Source: Palsa-504 sp963739135 (lineage in GTDB: Bacteria; Actinomycetota; Actinomycetes; Streptosporangiales; Streptosporangiaceae). From it: 64,000 bases of DNA. The notes under the pieces were generated by a model. It did no database searches. It was not told the DNA's origin and saw only the letters and a program-made list of their open reading frames with translations. The stretch covers positions 62,001 to 126,000 of the forward strand of contig CAVTZG010000007.1 in assembly GCA_963739135.1 (NCBI GenBank), written 5' to 3'. The position numbers and the translations under genes are program-made. Positions 17,931 to 26,231 of the stretch are shown piece after piece. Position 1 is the stretch's first letter, and every line of letters starts with the position of its first letter.

Positions 17931-17960
17931 TTGACCGAACGTTCGGTAATGTAGTAAGCT
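17931..17960 (+). promoter_or_regulatory. paa promoter with PaaR-like operator
   Basis: ACCGAACGTTCGGT (17934-17947) is a perfect 14-bp palindrome. It overlaps a plausible -35 box TTGACC (17931-17936) and the spacer before TAAGCT (17955-17960). A repressor bound here would block the paa operon. A related site precedes the TetR gene at 22889-22906. Confidence 0.65.
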
Positions 17961-17984
17961 GCGAAGTAGAAGATCGGAGGCGGC

Positions 17985-18980
17985 GTGTACGGTAATTACG
18001 ACACCGGCCCCAGCGGCTCAGGCGCATCCGGGGACCCGGCCGAGGCCCACTTCGACCAGCTCATCGCCGCCGACCAGCGCATCGAGCCCCGTGACTGGAT
18101 GCCGGACGCGTACCGCAAGACGCTGATCAGGCAGATCGCCCAGCATGCCCACTCCGAGATCATCGGCATGCAGCCCGAGGGCAACTGGATCTCCCGCGCC
18201 CCCAGCCTGCGGCGCAAGGCCATCCTGATCGCCAAGGTCCAGGACGAGGGCGGCCACGGCCTGTATCTCTACTCGGCCGCCGAGACGCTCGGCATCGACC
18301 GCGAGGAGCTTCTCGACCGGCTCCACGACGGCCGGCAGAAGTACTCGAGCATCTTCAACTACCCCACCCTCAGCTGGGCCGACGTCGGCGCGATCGGTTG
18401 GCTGGTGGACGGCGCGGCCATCATGAACCAGGTGCCGCTGTGCCGCTGCTCCTACGGCCCGTACGCCCGGGCCATGGTCCGCATCTGCAAGGAAGAGTCA
18501 TTCCACCAGCGTCAGGGGTTCGAGATCCTGCACACTCTGTCGCACGGGACGCCGGACCAGAAGGCGATGGCCCAGGACGCGGTGAACCGGTACTGGTGGC
18601 CGTCGCTGATGATGTTCGGCCCGCCGGACGGGGAGTCGTCGCACTCGGCCCAGTCGGCCGCCTGGGGCATCAAGCGGTTCGGCAACGACGAGCTGCGCCA
18701 GCGTTTTGTCGACATGACCGTCCCCCAGGCCGAGGTCCTCGGCCTGGCCCTCCCCGACGAGGACCTGCGCTGGAACGACGAGCGCGGCCACTATGACTTC
18801 GGCGCCGTCGACTGGGACGAGTTCGCCCGCGTCATCCGCGGCGACGGCCCGTGCAACGCCGAACGGCTGCGCTGCCGCCGCCAGGCCCACGACGACGGCG
18901 CCTGGGTCCGCGAGGCGGCCCAGGCCTACGCCGACAAGCAAGCGGACAAGCAAGCGGAGCAAGAGGCGCGAGCGTCATGA
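17985..18980 (+). CDS. paaA: 1,2-phenylacetyl-CoA epoxidase subunit PaaA
   Basis: Catalytic subunit (331 residues) of the phenylacetyl-CoA epoxidase, a bacterial multicomponent di-iron monooxygenase converting phenylacetyl-CoA to its ring-1,2-epoxide in the aerobic hybrid pathway. Ferritin-like di-iron motifs are visible: DEGGHGLYLYSAAE and KEESFHQRQGFEIL, plus the substrate-site region MPDAYRKTLIRQIAQHAHSE. The GTG start at 17985 has GGAGG four bases away. It is the first gene of paaABCDE, linked to paaB by an ATGA overlap. It lies just downstream of an operator-like palindrome at 17934-17947. Confidence 0.97.
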   Translation: MYGNYDTGPSGSGASGDPAEAHFDQLIAADQRIEPRDWMPDAYRKTLIRQIAQHAHSEIIGMQPEGNWISRAPSLRRKAILIAKVQDEGGHGLYLYSAAETLGIDREELLDRLHDGRQKYSSIFNYPTLSWADVGAIGWLVDGAAIMNQVPLCRCSYGPYARAMVRICKEESFHQRQGFEILHTLSHGTPDQKAMAQDAVNRYWWPSLMMFGPPDGESSHSAQSAAWGIKRFGNDELRQRFVDMTVPQAEVLGLALPDEDLRWNDERGHYDFGAVDWDEFARVIRGDGPCNAERLRCRRQAHDDGAWVREAAQAYADKQADKQAEQEARAS

Positions 18981-19273
18981 ACGAAAGCAGCAAGCGGGGC
19001 TGGCCGCTGTGGGAGGTGTTCGTCCGGGCTCGCCGCGGCCTGGCCCACCAGCACGTGGGCAGCCTGCACGCGCCCGATGCGACCATGGCCCTGCGCAACG
19101 CGCGTGACGTCTACACCAGGCGCGGCGAGGGCGTGTCGATCTGGGTGGTGCCGTCGGCCGCGATCGTGGCCAACAGCCCGGACGAGAAGGATCCGTTCTT
19201 CGACCCGGCCCTGGACAAGGCCTACCGGCACCCGACCTTCTACGACGTGCCCGAAGGGGCCAAGCATCTATGA
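18977..19273 (+). CDS. paaB: 1,2-phenylacetyl-CoA epoxidase subunit PaaB
   Basis: The small structural subunit (98 residues) that bridges PaaAC dimers in the epoxidase complex. Typical sequence: WPLWEVFVRARRGLAHQHVG, then LHAPDATMALRNARDVYTRR and SIWVVPS. The ATG at 18977 overlaps the paaA stop by four bases; a longer open frame from 18851 lies within paaA and is not the start. It overlaps paaC by four bases. Confidence 0.96.
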   Translation: MNESSKRGWPLWEVFVRARRGLAHQHVGSLHAPDATMALRNARDVYTRRGEGVSIWVVPSAAIVANSPDEKDPFFDPALDKAYRHPTFYDVPEGAKHL

Positions 19274-20031
19274 GCGGCCCGCGGACGCTGCCGCCGCTGG
19301 CCGGCTACGCGCTTGGCCTGGGCGACGACGCGCTCATCCTCGCCCAGCGGCTGGCCGAGTGGGTGGCCGACGCGCCGCAGATCGAGGAGGACGTGGCCCT
19401 GGCCAACATCGCCCTCGACCTGCTCGGGCAGGCGCGGACCCTGCTCAGCTACGCCGGCGCGGTCGAGGGCGCCGGCCGCGACGAGGACGACCTGGCCTAT
19501 CTGCGCGACGAGCGCGACTTCAGCAACGTGCAGCTGGCCGAGATCCCGAACGGCGACTTCGCCGTCACCATGGCCCGCCAGCTGGTCTTCTCCGCCTATC
19601 AGTACGAGCTCTATACCGCCCTGCTGGACAGCGCCGACGCGACCATCGCCGGGCTGGCCGGCAAGGCGGTCAAGGAAGTGGCCTACCACCGGGACCACGC
19701 CACCCAGTGGGTGCTCCGCTTGGGCGACGGCACCGCGCTGTCTGCGGCGCGCATGCAAGCGGGACTTGAGCAGGTCTGGCCGTTCGTCGACGAGCTCTTC
19801 GACCCTGACGACGCGGCGGCCCGCCTGCCCGGCGTCGCCGCCGATCCCGCGACGCTCCGCCCGGCGTGGGACCGGTATGTGACGGGTGTGCTGAGCGAAG
19901 CGACCCTGCATCAGCCGGAACCGGGCTGGCGCTCCCGCGGCGGCCGGGTCGGCCTGCACACCGAGCAGCTCGGCCACCTGCTGGCCGAGATGCAGTGCCT
20001 GCACCGCTCCCACCCCGGAGCGACCTGGTGA
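19270..20031 (+). CDS. paaC: 1,2-phenylacetyl-CoA epoxidase subunit PaaC
   Basis: The non-catalytic ferritin-like partner of PaaA (253 residues). Seen in sequence: GDDALILAQRLAEWVADAP, EDVALANIALDLLGQAR, and the helix KAVKEVAYHRDHATQWVLRL. PaaC forms the stable heterodimer with PaaA and does not hold the active iron pair (family knowledge). Its ATG overlaps the paaB stop, and its own stop overlaps the paaD GTG. Confidence 0.96.
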   Translation: MSGPRTLPPLAGYALGLGDDALILAQRLAEWVADAPQIEEDVALANIALDLLGQARTLLSYAGAVEGAGRDEDDLAYLRDERDFSNVQLAEIPNGDFAVTMARQLVFSAYQYELYTALLDSADATIAGLAGKAVKEVAYHRDHATQWVLRLGDGTALSAARMQAGLEQVWPFVDELFDPDDAAARLPGVAADPATLRPAWDRYVTGVLSEATLHQPEPGWRSRGGRVGLHTEQLGHLLAEMQCLHRSHPGATW

Positions 20032-20537
20032 GCCCCGTACCGCGGCAGACCACGCTGGACCGCGCCGACCTGCTGGCCGCGGCCCGGGCCGTGCCGGACC
20101 CGGAGATCCCCGTGCTGACCCTCGGCGACCTGGGCGTGATCCGTGACCTGCGGGTCACCGGCGGCACGGTGGTGGAAGTCGACATCACCCCCACCTACAC
20201 CGGCTGCCCCGCCACCGCGGTCATCGCCGCCGACGTGCAGGCCGCCCTGGAGCGGTCCGGCGCGGCCGAGGTCCGGGTCCGCACCGTGCTGTCCCCGCCG
20301 TGGACGACCGACTGGATGACCGAGGCCGGGCGGGTCAAGCTGCGCGAGTTCGGCATCGCGCCGCCCGGGCCCGCCGCGCACCCGGGTGGCCCGGTCGCGC
20401 TCACCCTCGCGGCCCGCTGCCCCCGGTGCGGCTCGGCCGATACCCGCGAGATCAGCCGCTTCGGCTCGACGCCCTGCAAGTCGCTGTGGACCTGCCGGTC
20501 CTGCGCCGAGCCCTTCGACTCCTTCAAGGCCATCTGA
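20028..20537 (+). CDS. paaD: Phenylacetyl-CoA epoxidase maturation protein PaaD
   Basis: A 169-residue DUF59/MIP18-type protein thought to help assemble the iron centre of the epoxidase. The N-terminal DUF59 domain has VPDPEIPVLTLGDLGVIRDL and TYTGCPATAVI. The C-terminal zinc ribbon shows CPRCGSADTREISRFGSTPC and CRSCAEPFDSFK. The GTG start at 20028 overlaps the paaC stop; the frame is open upstream only as a shadow within paaC. The stop overlaps an ATG at 20537 (TGATG) that opens a different frame (see paaE). Confidence 0.94.
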   Translation: MSPVPRQTTLDRADLLAAARAVPDPEIPVLTLGDLGVIRDLRVTGGTVVEVDITPTYTGCPATAVIAADVQAALERSGAAEVRVRTVLSPPWTTDWMTEAGRVKLREFGIAPPGPAAHPGGPVALTLAARCPRCGSADTREISRFGSTPCKSLWTCRSCAEPFDSFKAI

Positions 20538-20621
20538 TGGCCGCCCCCGCCGGCCAGGCCGCCCCCGCCGCAAAAACGCAGGCCGCCCCCGCCAGAACGC
20601 CGGCGCGCGCGCCGGCACTCC

Positions 20622-21689
20622 GTGTTCCACCCCCTCCGCGTGGCCTCGATCGACCGGCTCACCGAGGACGCGGTCGCCGTCACCTTCGACGTCCCGCCCG
20701 AACTACGCGAGGCCTTCGCCTTCCAGCCCGGCCAGCACGTGTCCATCCGGTCCCCGGTGGTGGGCGACGACGTGCGGCGCAACTACTCCATCTGCTCCGC
20801 GGCGACCTCCGGCCGCCTGCGGATCGGCGTCAAGCGCATCCCGGACGGCGTCTTCTCCAGCTACGTCGCCGAACGCCTCCGCCCCGGCGACAGTCTCGAC
20901 ATCATGACCCCGACCGGCAGCTTCTCCACCGCCCTGGACCCTGGCCAGCGCAAGCGCTACGCCGCCATCGCCGCCGGGTCCGGCATCACCCCGGTGCTGT
21001 CCATCCTCAGCACCGCCCTGGAGGTCGAGCCCGCCAGCCAAGCTGTCCTCGTCTACGTCAACCGCACCATCAACAGCATCATGTTCCTTGAGGAACTCGA
21101 GGACCTGAAGAACCGCTACCCGGACCGGTTCCAGCTCGTGCACGTCCTCGACGAGGAGCCGCTGGACGTCGAGATCCTCTCCGGCCGGCTGGACGCCGAC
21201 CGCCTGAGCCGCATCCTGGACGTCCTGGTCCTGCCGGACGACGTGGACGAGTGGTTCCTGTGCGGCCCGCTGCCCATGACCGACGTGGCCCGGGAGGTCC
21301 TGCTCGCCCACGGCGCCGGCGAGGACCGCATCCACCGCGAGCTGTTCTTCGTCGGCCCGCCGCCCGCCGCCGGCGACCGGGCCCCCGCCCGCGAGCAGGA
21401 ACCGGAATCCGGCGCCTCCGTCACCGTCATGCTCGACGGCCGCTCGCAGAGTTTCGTGCTGCCGCCCGACGGTTCCTCGATCCTCGACGCCACCCTCCGG
21501 TACCGGGCCGACGCCCCCTTCGCCTGCAAGAACGGGGTGTGCGGCACCTGCCGGGCCAAGGTCGTCGAGGGCCAGGTGCGGATGGACGCCAACTACGCCC
21601 TGGAGCCCGCCGACATCGCCGCCGGATACGCCCTGGCCTGTCAGTCGCACCCGGCCGCCGAACGCGTCGTCCTCGACTTCGACCAGTAA
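20622..21689 (+). CDS. paaE: 1,2-phenylacetyl-CoA epoxidase reductase PaaE
   Basis: The reductase component (355 residues) passing electrons from NADPH through FAD and a [2Fe-2S] cluster to PaaA. Domains: FAD-binding (QPGQHVSIRS, RRNYSICSA), NAD-binding (IAAGSGITPVLSIL, WFLCGPLPM) and a plant-type ferredoxin at the C-terminus with CKNGVCGTCRAKV and the fourth Cys in ACQSHP. The GTG at 20622 has no ribosome site. An ATG at 20537, in TGATG overlap with paaD, opens an Ala/Pro-rich frame (MAAPAGQAAPAAKTQ) that would join this one only after a one-base shift, so the annotated N-terminus is uncertain. Confidence 0.93.
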   Translation: MFHPLRVASIDRLTEDAVAVTFDVPPELREAFAFQPGQHVSIRSPVVGDDVRRNYSICSAATSGRLRIGVKRIPDGVFSSYVAERLRPGDSLDIMTPTGSFSTALDPGQRKRYAAIAAGSGITPVLSILSTALEVEPASQAVLVYVNRTINSIMFLEELEDLKNRYPDRFQLVHVLDEEPLDVEILSGRLDADRLSRILDVLVLPDDVDEWFLCGPLPMTDVAREVLLAHGAGEDRIHRELFFVGPPPAAGDRAPAREQEPESGASVTVMLDGRSQSFVLPPDGSSILDATLRYRADAPFACKNGVCGTCRAKVVEGQVRMDANYALEPADIAAGYALACQSHPAAERVVLDFDQ

Positions 21690-21699
21690 CGGTGCGCTC

Positions 21700-22221
21700 A
21701 TGCCTCCTGACCGCGATTCCCGCCACGATTCCCGCCACCGGCCCGTCCCGCCCTTCCACGTCAGGCAGCTGACCATCGAGGATGGCCTGACCCTGGCCGC
21801 CTCACCGCAGCCCGCCGCCTGGCAGGTGCACGATGCGCTGCAGCCGTTCCCCGCGGACGAGGGCTACTGGGCGGTGGCCGACAGCCAGGACATCCTGCTC
21901 GGCTTCTGCTGCCTGGGCGAGCCCGCCCGGACGGCGGGGGAGAGCGGCCATCCGGCTGTGCTCGACATCGCGATCGGCATCCGCTCCGACCTGTCCGGCC
22001 GGGGATGGGGTGCCGAGCTCGGCCGCGCTGCCGTCGCCTACGCCCAGTCGGTGGCGGCAGACCGCCGGCTGCGCACCACCGTCCCGGACTGGAACACCGC
22101 GGGCCTGCACGTCGCCGAGCAGTCCGGCTTCACCCGCTCCGGCACCGTCGCCCTCGGCGGCCGTGAGTACATCGTCCTCGAGCAGCCGGGCCTGGCAGCC
22201 GATTTCACGGCTGGCAGCTGA
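21700..22221 (+). CDS. GNAT family N-acetyltransferase
   Basis: A 173-residue acetyltransferase following paaE by only ten bases, so probably part of the same transcript. Motifs: FHVRQLTIEDGLTLAA at the start, DIAIGIRSDLSGRGWGAELG as the acetyl-CoA loop, and WNTAGLHVAEQSGFTRSGTV at the end. Substrate unknown; a link to phenylacetate metabolism is not established and it may simply ride along. Confidence 0.85.
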   Translation: MPPDRDSRHDSRHRPVPPFHVRQLTIEDGLTLAASPQPAAWQVHDALQPFPADEGYWAVADSQDILLGFCCLGEPARTAGESGHPAVLDIAIGIRSDLSGRGWGAELGRAAVAYAQSVAADRRLRTTVPDWNTAGLHVAEQSGFTRSGTVALGGREYIVLEQPGLAADFTAGS

Positions 22222-22236
22222 TCCCTTCCAGCGGCT

Positions 22237-22842
22237 TCAGGGCTTGGGCCGCAGGCCGTCGAACGCCACCGTGACGATGGTGTCGGCCAGGTCCGCGGGA
22301 CGACCCCCGCCACGCGGCCGGTACCACTCCACCACCGAGTTGATCATCCCGTACAGCAGCCGGGCGATGACCGCCGGATCGACGTCGGACCGCAGGTCGC
22401 CCTCGTCCCTGGCCTGGGTGACCAGGCTCGCGACCGCGGCGTCGAACTCGCGTCGCCGCGCCAGCGCCTGGCGTTCGGCCCTGGTGTTCCCGCGCACCCG
22501 CAGCAGTAGCGTGACGAACGGCAGTTCGGCGGCCAGCAGCAGCACGCTGCGCCTGGCCAGCTCCTCCAGCCGGGTCATGGCGGGCGCGTCGAGCCCCGAG
22601 ACGTCATCGAGGATGGCGAACAGCCCGTCCAGGGCCCGGCCCACGGCCAGCAGCAGCAGCTCCTCCTTGCCCGTCACGTGGTGATAGATGGCCGACTTGG
22701 TGATGCCGAGCTCGTGGGCCAGGTCCTCCATGCTGGTGCCGTCGTAGCCGCGCTCGTTGAACACCTTGACCGCGCCGCGCAGCACAGACTCCAGGTCGTG
22801 TCCGGGCCGGCCGCGCCGAGTCCCCGCTTCCATGCCTGGCAC
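22237..22842 (-). CDS. TetR-family repressor, probable PaaR
   Basis: A 201-residue TetR regulator, convergent with the paa operon. The helix-turn-helix is in residues 15-60 (VFNERGYDGTSMEDLAHELG, ITKSAIYHHVTGKEELL). The C-terminal ligand domain is typical of TetR proteins that sense acyl-CoA esters, ending VIARLLYGMINSVVEWYRPR. A palindromic site similar to the one before paaA lies just upstream of its start (22889-22906). This supports both autoregulation and control of paa by release on phenylacetyl-CoA; the ligand is inferred from known PaaR proteins. Confidence 0.85.
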   Translation of the reverse strand: MPGMEAGTRRGRPGHDLESVLRGAVKVFNERGYDGTSMEDLAHELGITKSAIYHHVTGKEELLLLAVGRALDGLFAILDDVSGLDAPAMTRLEELARRSVLLLAAELPFVTLLLRVRGNTRAERQALARRREFDAAVASLVTQARDEGDLRSDVDPAVIARLLYGMINSVVEWYRPRGGGRPADLADTIVTVAFDGLRPKP

Positions 22843-22888
22843 CTCACCTGCGACGGCCGTGGCGGCCGGAACGGGCCGCGAGCAAGAA

Positions 22889-22906
22889 ACTGACCGAATG
22901 TTCAGT
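22889..22906 (-). promoter_or_regulatory. Operator-like palindrome upstream of the tetR gene
   Basis: ACTGACCGAATGTTCAGT is an imperfect palindrome sharing the TGACCGAA-GTTC-GT core with the paaA-upstream site at 17934-17947. It lies 47 bases before the TetR start, consistent with autoregulation. Confidence 0.55.
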
Positions 22907-22962
22907 CGAGAACTCTAGCGCAACCAGGCCAGAAGTCAACCATGCCGGCGTCCCGCCGCCCG

Positions 22963-23402
22963 TCAGCGGAGCAGCCGGAAGAACTCCCGCACGTCCCCCA
23001 CGAACAGGTCCGGTTCCTCCATCGCCGCGAAGTGGCCGCCCCGGTCGAACTCCGACCAGTGCACGATGGTGTCGGACTGCTCGGCGTACCGCCGGATGGA
23101 CGGCGCGATCTCCGCCGGGAAGACGGCCACGCCGGTGGGCACGGTGGAGCGCGCGGGCGGGCCGCCGGGCCCGACCCGGGCCTCGTAGTACAGCCGGCCG
23201 ACGACCCGGCCGTGCCGGTCAGCCAGTACAGCATGACGTTGGTGAGCAGCTGGTCCCGGTCTACCGCGCCGGGCAGCCCGCCGTCGGTCCACTCGTGGAA
23301 CTTCTCCGCGATCCAGGCCAGCTGGCCGGCCGGGGAGTCGGTGAGACCGTAGGCCAGCGTCTGCGGGCGGGTCGACTGGATCGCGCTGTAACCCCGCCCG
23401 GT
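22963..23402 (-). pseudogene. Truncated, frameshifted epoxide hydrolase
   Basis: The C-terminal half of an EHN-type epoxide hydrolase related to the intact one at 2410. Frame 1 reads GYSAIQSTRPQTLAYGLTDS, then QLLTNVMLYWLTGTAGSSA. At about 23205 a single missing base shifts the frame, and the continuation RLYYEARVGPG, GVAVFPAEIAPSIRRYAEQ and the catalytic-His region DRGGHFAAMEEPDLF ends at 22963. The N-terminal 200 or so residues with the nucleophile are absent. It cannot make a working enzyme. Confidence 0.8.
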
Positions 23403-23456
23403 GGACCGGAACCGGTGCCCCCGCACGGGCCGCCCGCCGCCGGCCGTCAGCTTTTT

Positions 23457-23479
23457 ATGCCGAACGGTCCGTGGTGCCC
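23457..23479 (+). repeat. 23-bp dispersed sequence, copy A
   Basis: This intergenic 23-mer (core GCCGAACGGTCCGTGGTGC) is found again, inverted, at 58275-58297, also in an intergenic stretch just upstream of a gene. Exact identity over 23 bases; meaning unknown. Confidence 0.6.
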
Positions 23480-23600
23480 GCCTCCTGCCCGCTAACCGCG
23501 CCACGTCCCGGCACCCGCGCCACGCCGACCACATGGCCCCCCGCTTGCACCACCGGTCACGTCATCGGTGCCGCAAGCGGTCCGCTACGAGCGCGGCTGA

Positions 23601-25484
23601 TCAGCCGTTCTCGGTCAGGACGGGGCGCAACGCGTCGAGGACCGCGGCATCCTCGATCGTGGACGGCACCGCCTCGTCCTGGCCGTCGGCGATGCCCCGC
23701 ATGGTCTTGCGCAGGATCTTTCCGGACCTGGTCTTGGGCAAGGCGGGGATCACGTCGACCCGACGCAACGCCGCGACCGGGCCGATCCGGTCCCTGATCA
23801 GCTGCACCAGCTCGGCCGACAGCACGTCGGGCTCGGCGCTTACGCCCGCCTTGAGCACCACGAACCCGCGCGGTATCTGGCCCTTGAGCTGGTCGTTCAC
23901 CCCGATGACCGCGCACTCGGCCACCGCGGGATGGCTCGCCAGCACCTCCTCCATCTGCCCGGTGGACAGCCGGTGCCCGGCCACGTTGATCACGTCGTCG
24001 ATGCGGCCCATCACGTACAGGTAGCCGTCGTCGTCGCGGTACCCGCCGTCGCCGGTGATGTAGGAACCAGGGTGCTGCGACAGGTAGGAGCTGACGAACC
24101 GCTCGTCGTCGCCCCACAAAGTGGGCAGGCAGCCTGGCGGCAGCGGCAGCCGCACCACGATCTCCCCGGTCTCACCCGGCTTCACCTCGGCACCGTCGGC
24201 GTCGACGACGCGCACGTCGTAGCCGGGCACCGGCATCGTGGGCGAGCCGGGCTTGGTCGGCAGGGCCTCCAGGCCCATCAGGTCGGCGGCGATCGCCCAG
24301 CCCGTCTCGGTCTGCCACCAGTGGTCGATGACCGGGATGCCGAGCAACTCCCCCGCCCACCGGTAGGTCTCGGGGTCAAGCCGCTCGCCGGCCAGGAACA
24401 GGTACCTGAAATGGGACAGGTCATACTTCCGGGCTAGCTCGCCGTCCGGATCTTCCTTCTTGATCGCGCGGAACGCGGTCGGTGCGGTGAAGAGCGCCTT
24501 GACCCGGTGCTCGGCGATGACCCGCCAGAACGCGCCCGCGTCCGGGGTGCCCACTGGCTTCCCCTCGTACAGGACGGTGGTGCACCCGGTCAGCAGCGGG
24601 GCGTACACGATGTAGGAGTGCCCGACCACCCAGCCCACGTCGGAGGCGGCCCAGAACACCTCGCCCGGATGGGTGTCGTAAATGTTCGGCATGCTCCAGC
24701 GCAGAGCGACCGCGTGGCCGCCGTTGTCGCGGACCACCCCCTTGGGCTTAGCGGTGGTGCCGGAGGTGTACAGGATGTACAGCGGGTCGGTGGCCGCGAC
24801 CGGGACGCAGTCGGCCGGCTCGGCACCGGCCACCGCCTGCGCCCAGTCCAGGTCGCGGCCGGGTACCAGGGCGGCGGCCGCGGCCGGGCGCTGCAGGATC
24901 ACGCAGTGCTTGGGCTTGTGGGTGGCCAGGTCGATCGCGCCGTCCAGCATCGGCTTGTACTCGATCACCCGGCTGCCCTCGATGCCGCAGGACGCCGAGA
25001 CGAGCACCTTCGGCGCGGCGTCGTCGATCCGCTTGGCCAGCTCGGCCGCTGCGAATCCGCCGAACACCACCGAGTGCACCGCGCCGATCCGCGCGCAGGC
25101 CAGCATCGCGATCGCGGCCTCGGGGATCATCGGCATGTAGATGACCACCCGGTCACCCTTCGCCACGCCCAGGCCGCGCAGCAGCCCGGCGAACCGCGCC
25201 ACCTCGTCCCGCAGCTCCCGGTAGCTGAACGTCCGCTTAGTGCCGGTCACCGGGCTGTCGTAGATCAGCGCGGCCTGCTCGCCCCGGCCGTCCCGCACAT
25301 GCCGGTCCACCGCGTTGAAGCAGGTGTTCAGCACCCCGTCGGGAAACCACCGGTAGAACGGCGGATTCGAGGCGTCGAGCGCCGACGTCGGCGCCCGGTC
25401 CCAGTCGATGTCCTTCGCCGCCTCACCCCAGAACCCCTCGGGATCGGTAATACTCCGGTGGAACTCTTCCGCGTATCGGCCCAT
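23601..25484 (-). CDS. prpE: Propionyl-CoA synthetase-type acyl-CoA ligase
   Basis: A 627-residue AMP-forming acyl-CoA synthetase of the propionate-CoA ligase group, activating propionate (or another short acid) to its CoA ester through an acyl-adenylate. Motifs: the P-loop-like YTSGTTAKPKGVVRDNGGHA, the core DHWWQTETGW, the adenylate motif YITGDGGYRDDDGYLYVMGR, and the C-terminal catalytic Lys in KTRSGKILRKTMR. The ATG at 25484 is preceded by AAGGAG and begins with the family-like MGRYAEEFHRSI; a longer frame to 25625 is not supported. It is monocistronic. Exact acyl specificity (propionate, acetate, acetoacetate) cannot be fixed by eye. Confidence 0.88.
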   Translation of the reverse strand: MGRYAEEFHRSITDPEGFWGEAAKDIDWDRAPTSALDASNPPFYRWFPDGVLNTCFNAVDRHVRDGRGEQAALIYDSPVTGTKRTFSYRELRDEVARFAGLLRGLGVAKGDRVVIYMPMIPEAAIAMLACARIGAVHSVVFGGFAAAELAKRIDDAAPKVLVSASCGIEGSRVIEYKPMLDGAIDLATHKPKHCVILQRPAAAAALVPGRDLDWAQAVAGAEPADCVPVAATDPLYILYTSGTTAKPKGVVRDNGGHAVALRWSMPNIYDTHPGEVFWAASDVGWVVGHSYIVYAPLLTGCTTVLYEGKPVGTPDAGAFWRVIAEHRVKALFTAPTAFRAIKKEDPDGELARKYDLSHFRYLFLAGERLDPETYRWAGELLGIPVIDHWWQTETGWAIAADLMGLEALPTKPGSPTMPVPGYDVRVVDADGAEVKPGETGEIVVRLPLPPGCLPTLWGDDERFVSSYLSQHPGSYITGDGGYRDDDGYLYVMGRIDDVINVAGHRLSTGQMEEVLASHPAVAECAVIGVNDQLKGQIPRGFVVLKAGVSAEPDVLSAELVQLIRDRIGPVAALRRVDVIPALPKTRSGKILRKTMRGIADGQDEAVPSTIEDAAVLDALRPVLTENG

Positions 25485-25614
25485 GACCACACTCCTTCTC
25501 CCAGCTATCTTCTTACGAAGCGTGGGCAAGCGCAACGTGGTCGTCCAGGGCCGAAGGTCACCGACTTGCCACCCAGCCGGCCGGACCAGTCGGCGGGCGA
25601 GGGCTTGCCGCCGG

Positions 25615-25944
25615 CTACGCCGCACAGAAGGCGCCGGCCGCGGCCTGCTGCCGGGCGGCGGCAGCGCGGGCCGGCTCCGGCTGGCCCCCGCCCCGGGTCC
25701 CGCCGAACGCGCGGGCGACCTCCGCCCGCGCCCAGCGCATCCGCAGCATCGCGGTCTCCGGGTGCTCGCCGTAGGCCTCCGCGACCTGTGCCGCGCAGCC
25801 CCACGCGCCGGCGGCGCGGATGGCCGTGATGATCGCCTGGCGGATCTGTGCCGTACTCGGGTCGTCGGAACGCTGCAGCGTCGAGGCGAACAGCGCGTCG
25901 GCCCGGGCGGTGCTGATGCTGAGGTGGTTCGTCCCTGACCGCAT
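25615..25944 (-). CDS. Conserved actinobacterial hypothetical protein
   Basis: A 109-residue protein beginning MRSGTNHLSISTARADALFA, with helical segments (STAQIRQAIITAIRAAGAWG, then CAAQVAEAYGEHPETAMLRMRWAR). I have the impression of a small conserved actinobacterial family of unknown function; no known domain is visible. AGGAGG at 25951-25956 is best spaced for the second ATG (25944) rather than the first (25947). The last 20 residues are Ala-rich. It lies upstream of prpE with a 130-base gap. Confidence 0.7.
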   Translation of the reverse strand: MRSGTNHLSISTARADALFASTLQRSDDPSTAQIRQAIITAIRAAGAWGCAAQVAEAYGEHPETAMLRMRWARAEVARAFGGTRGGGQPEPARAAAARQQAAAGAFCAA

Positions 25945-26043
25945 CATGGGCCTCCTAACTGGTGGCTCTTCCGACTACATCACGGGGGTCTGACATTCCC
26001 GTGCTGCCTGTTTGTACGTAATGACTGCCCGGCGCGGTTCAAC

Positions 26044-26210
26044 TCATCGCTCGCTGAGGCCCGCGATCCACTCCGCGACGCCTACCACGTCGGCCTGGCG
26101 GGGAAACACCTTCTCCACCAGGACCCGGTGCACCTCGGGATCGCGATCCAGGCAGCCGTCGGCCAGGACCGTGAGCCCGTAGTCCAGGTCCGCGGCCTGC
26201 CGCAGCTGGC
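26044..26210 (-). pseudogene. C-terminal fragment of an isochorismatase-like hydrolase
   Basis: QLRQAADLDYGLTVLADGCL, DRDPEVHRVLVEKVFPRQAD and VAEWI match the end of isochorismatase-family cysteine hydrolases, just after the catalytic Cys region. That Cys and everything before it are missing; the sequence upstream belongs to the divergent MmcQ gene. Remnant of a few dozen codons. Confidence 0.55.
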
Positions 26211-26231
26211 GGGAGGAAGTACGGTACGGGT

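Noticed and set aside
21700..22221. Calling the gene after paaE a paaI thioesterase
   Set aside because: The sequence has the GNAT acetyl-CoA loop (IRSDLSGRGWGAELG) and no hotdog-fold motif, so it is an acetyltransferase.
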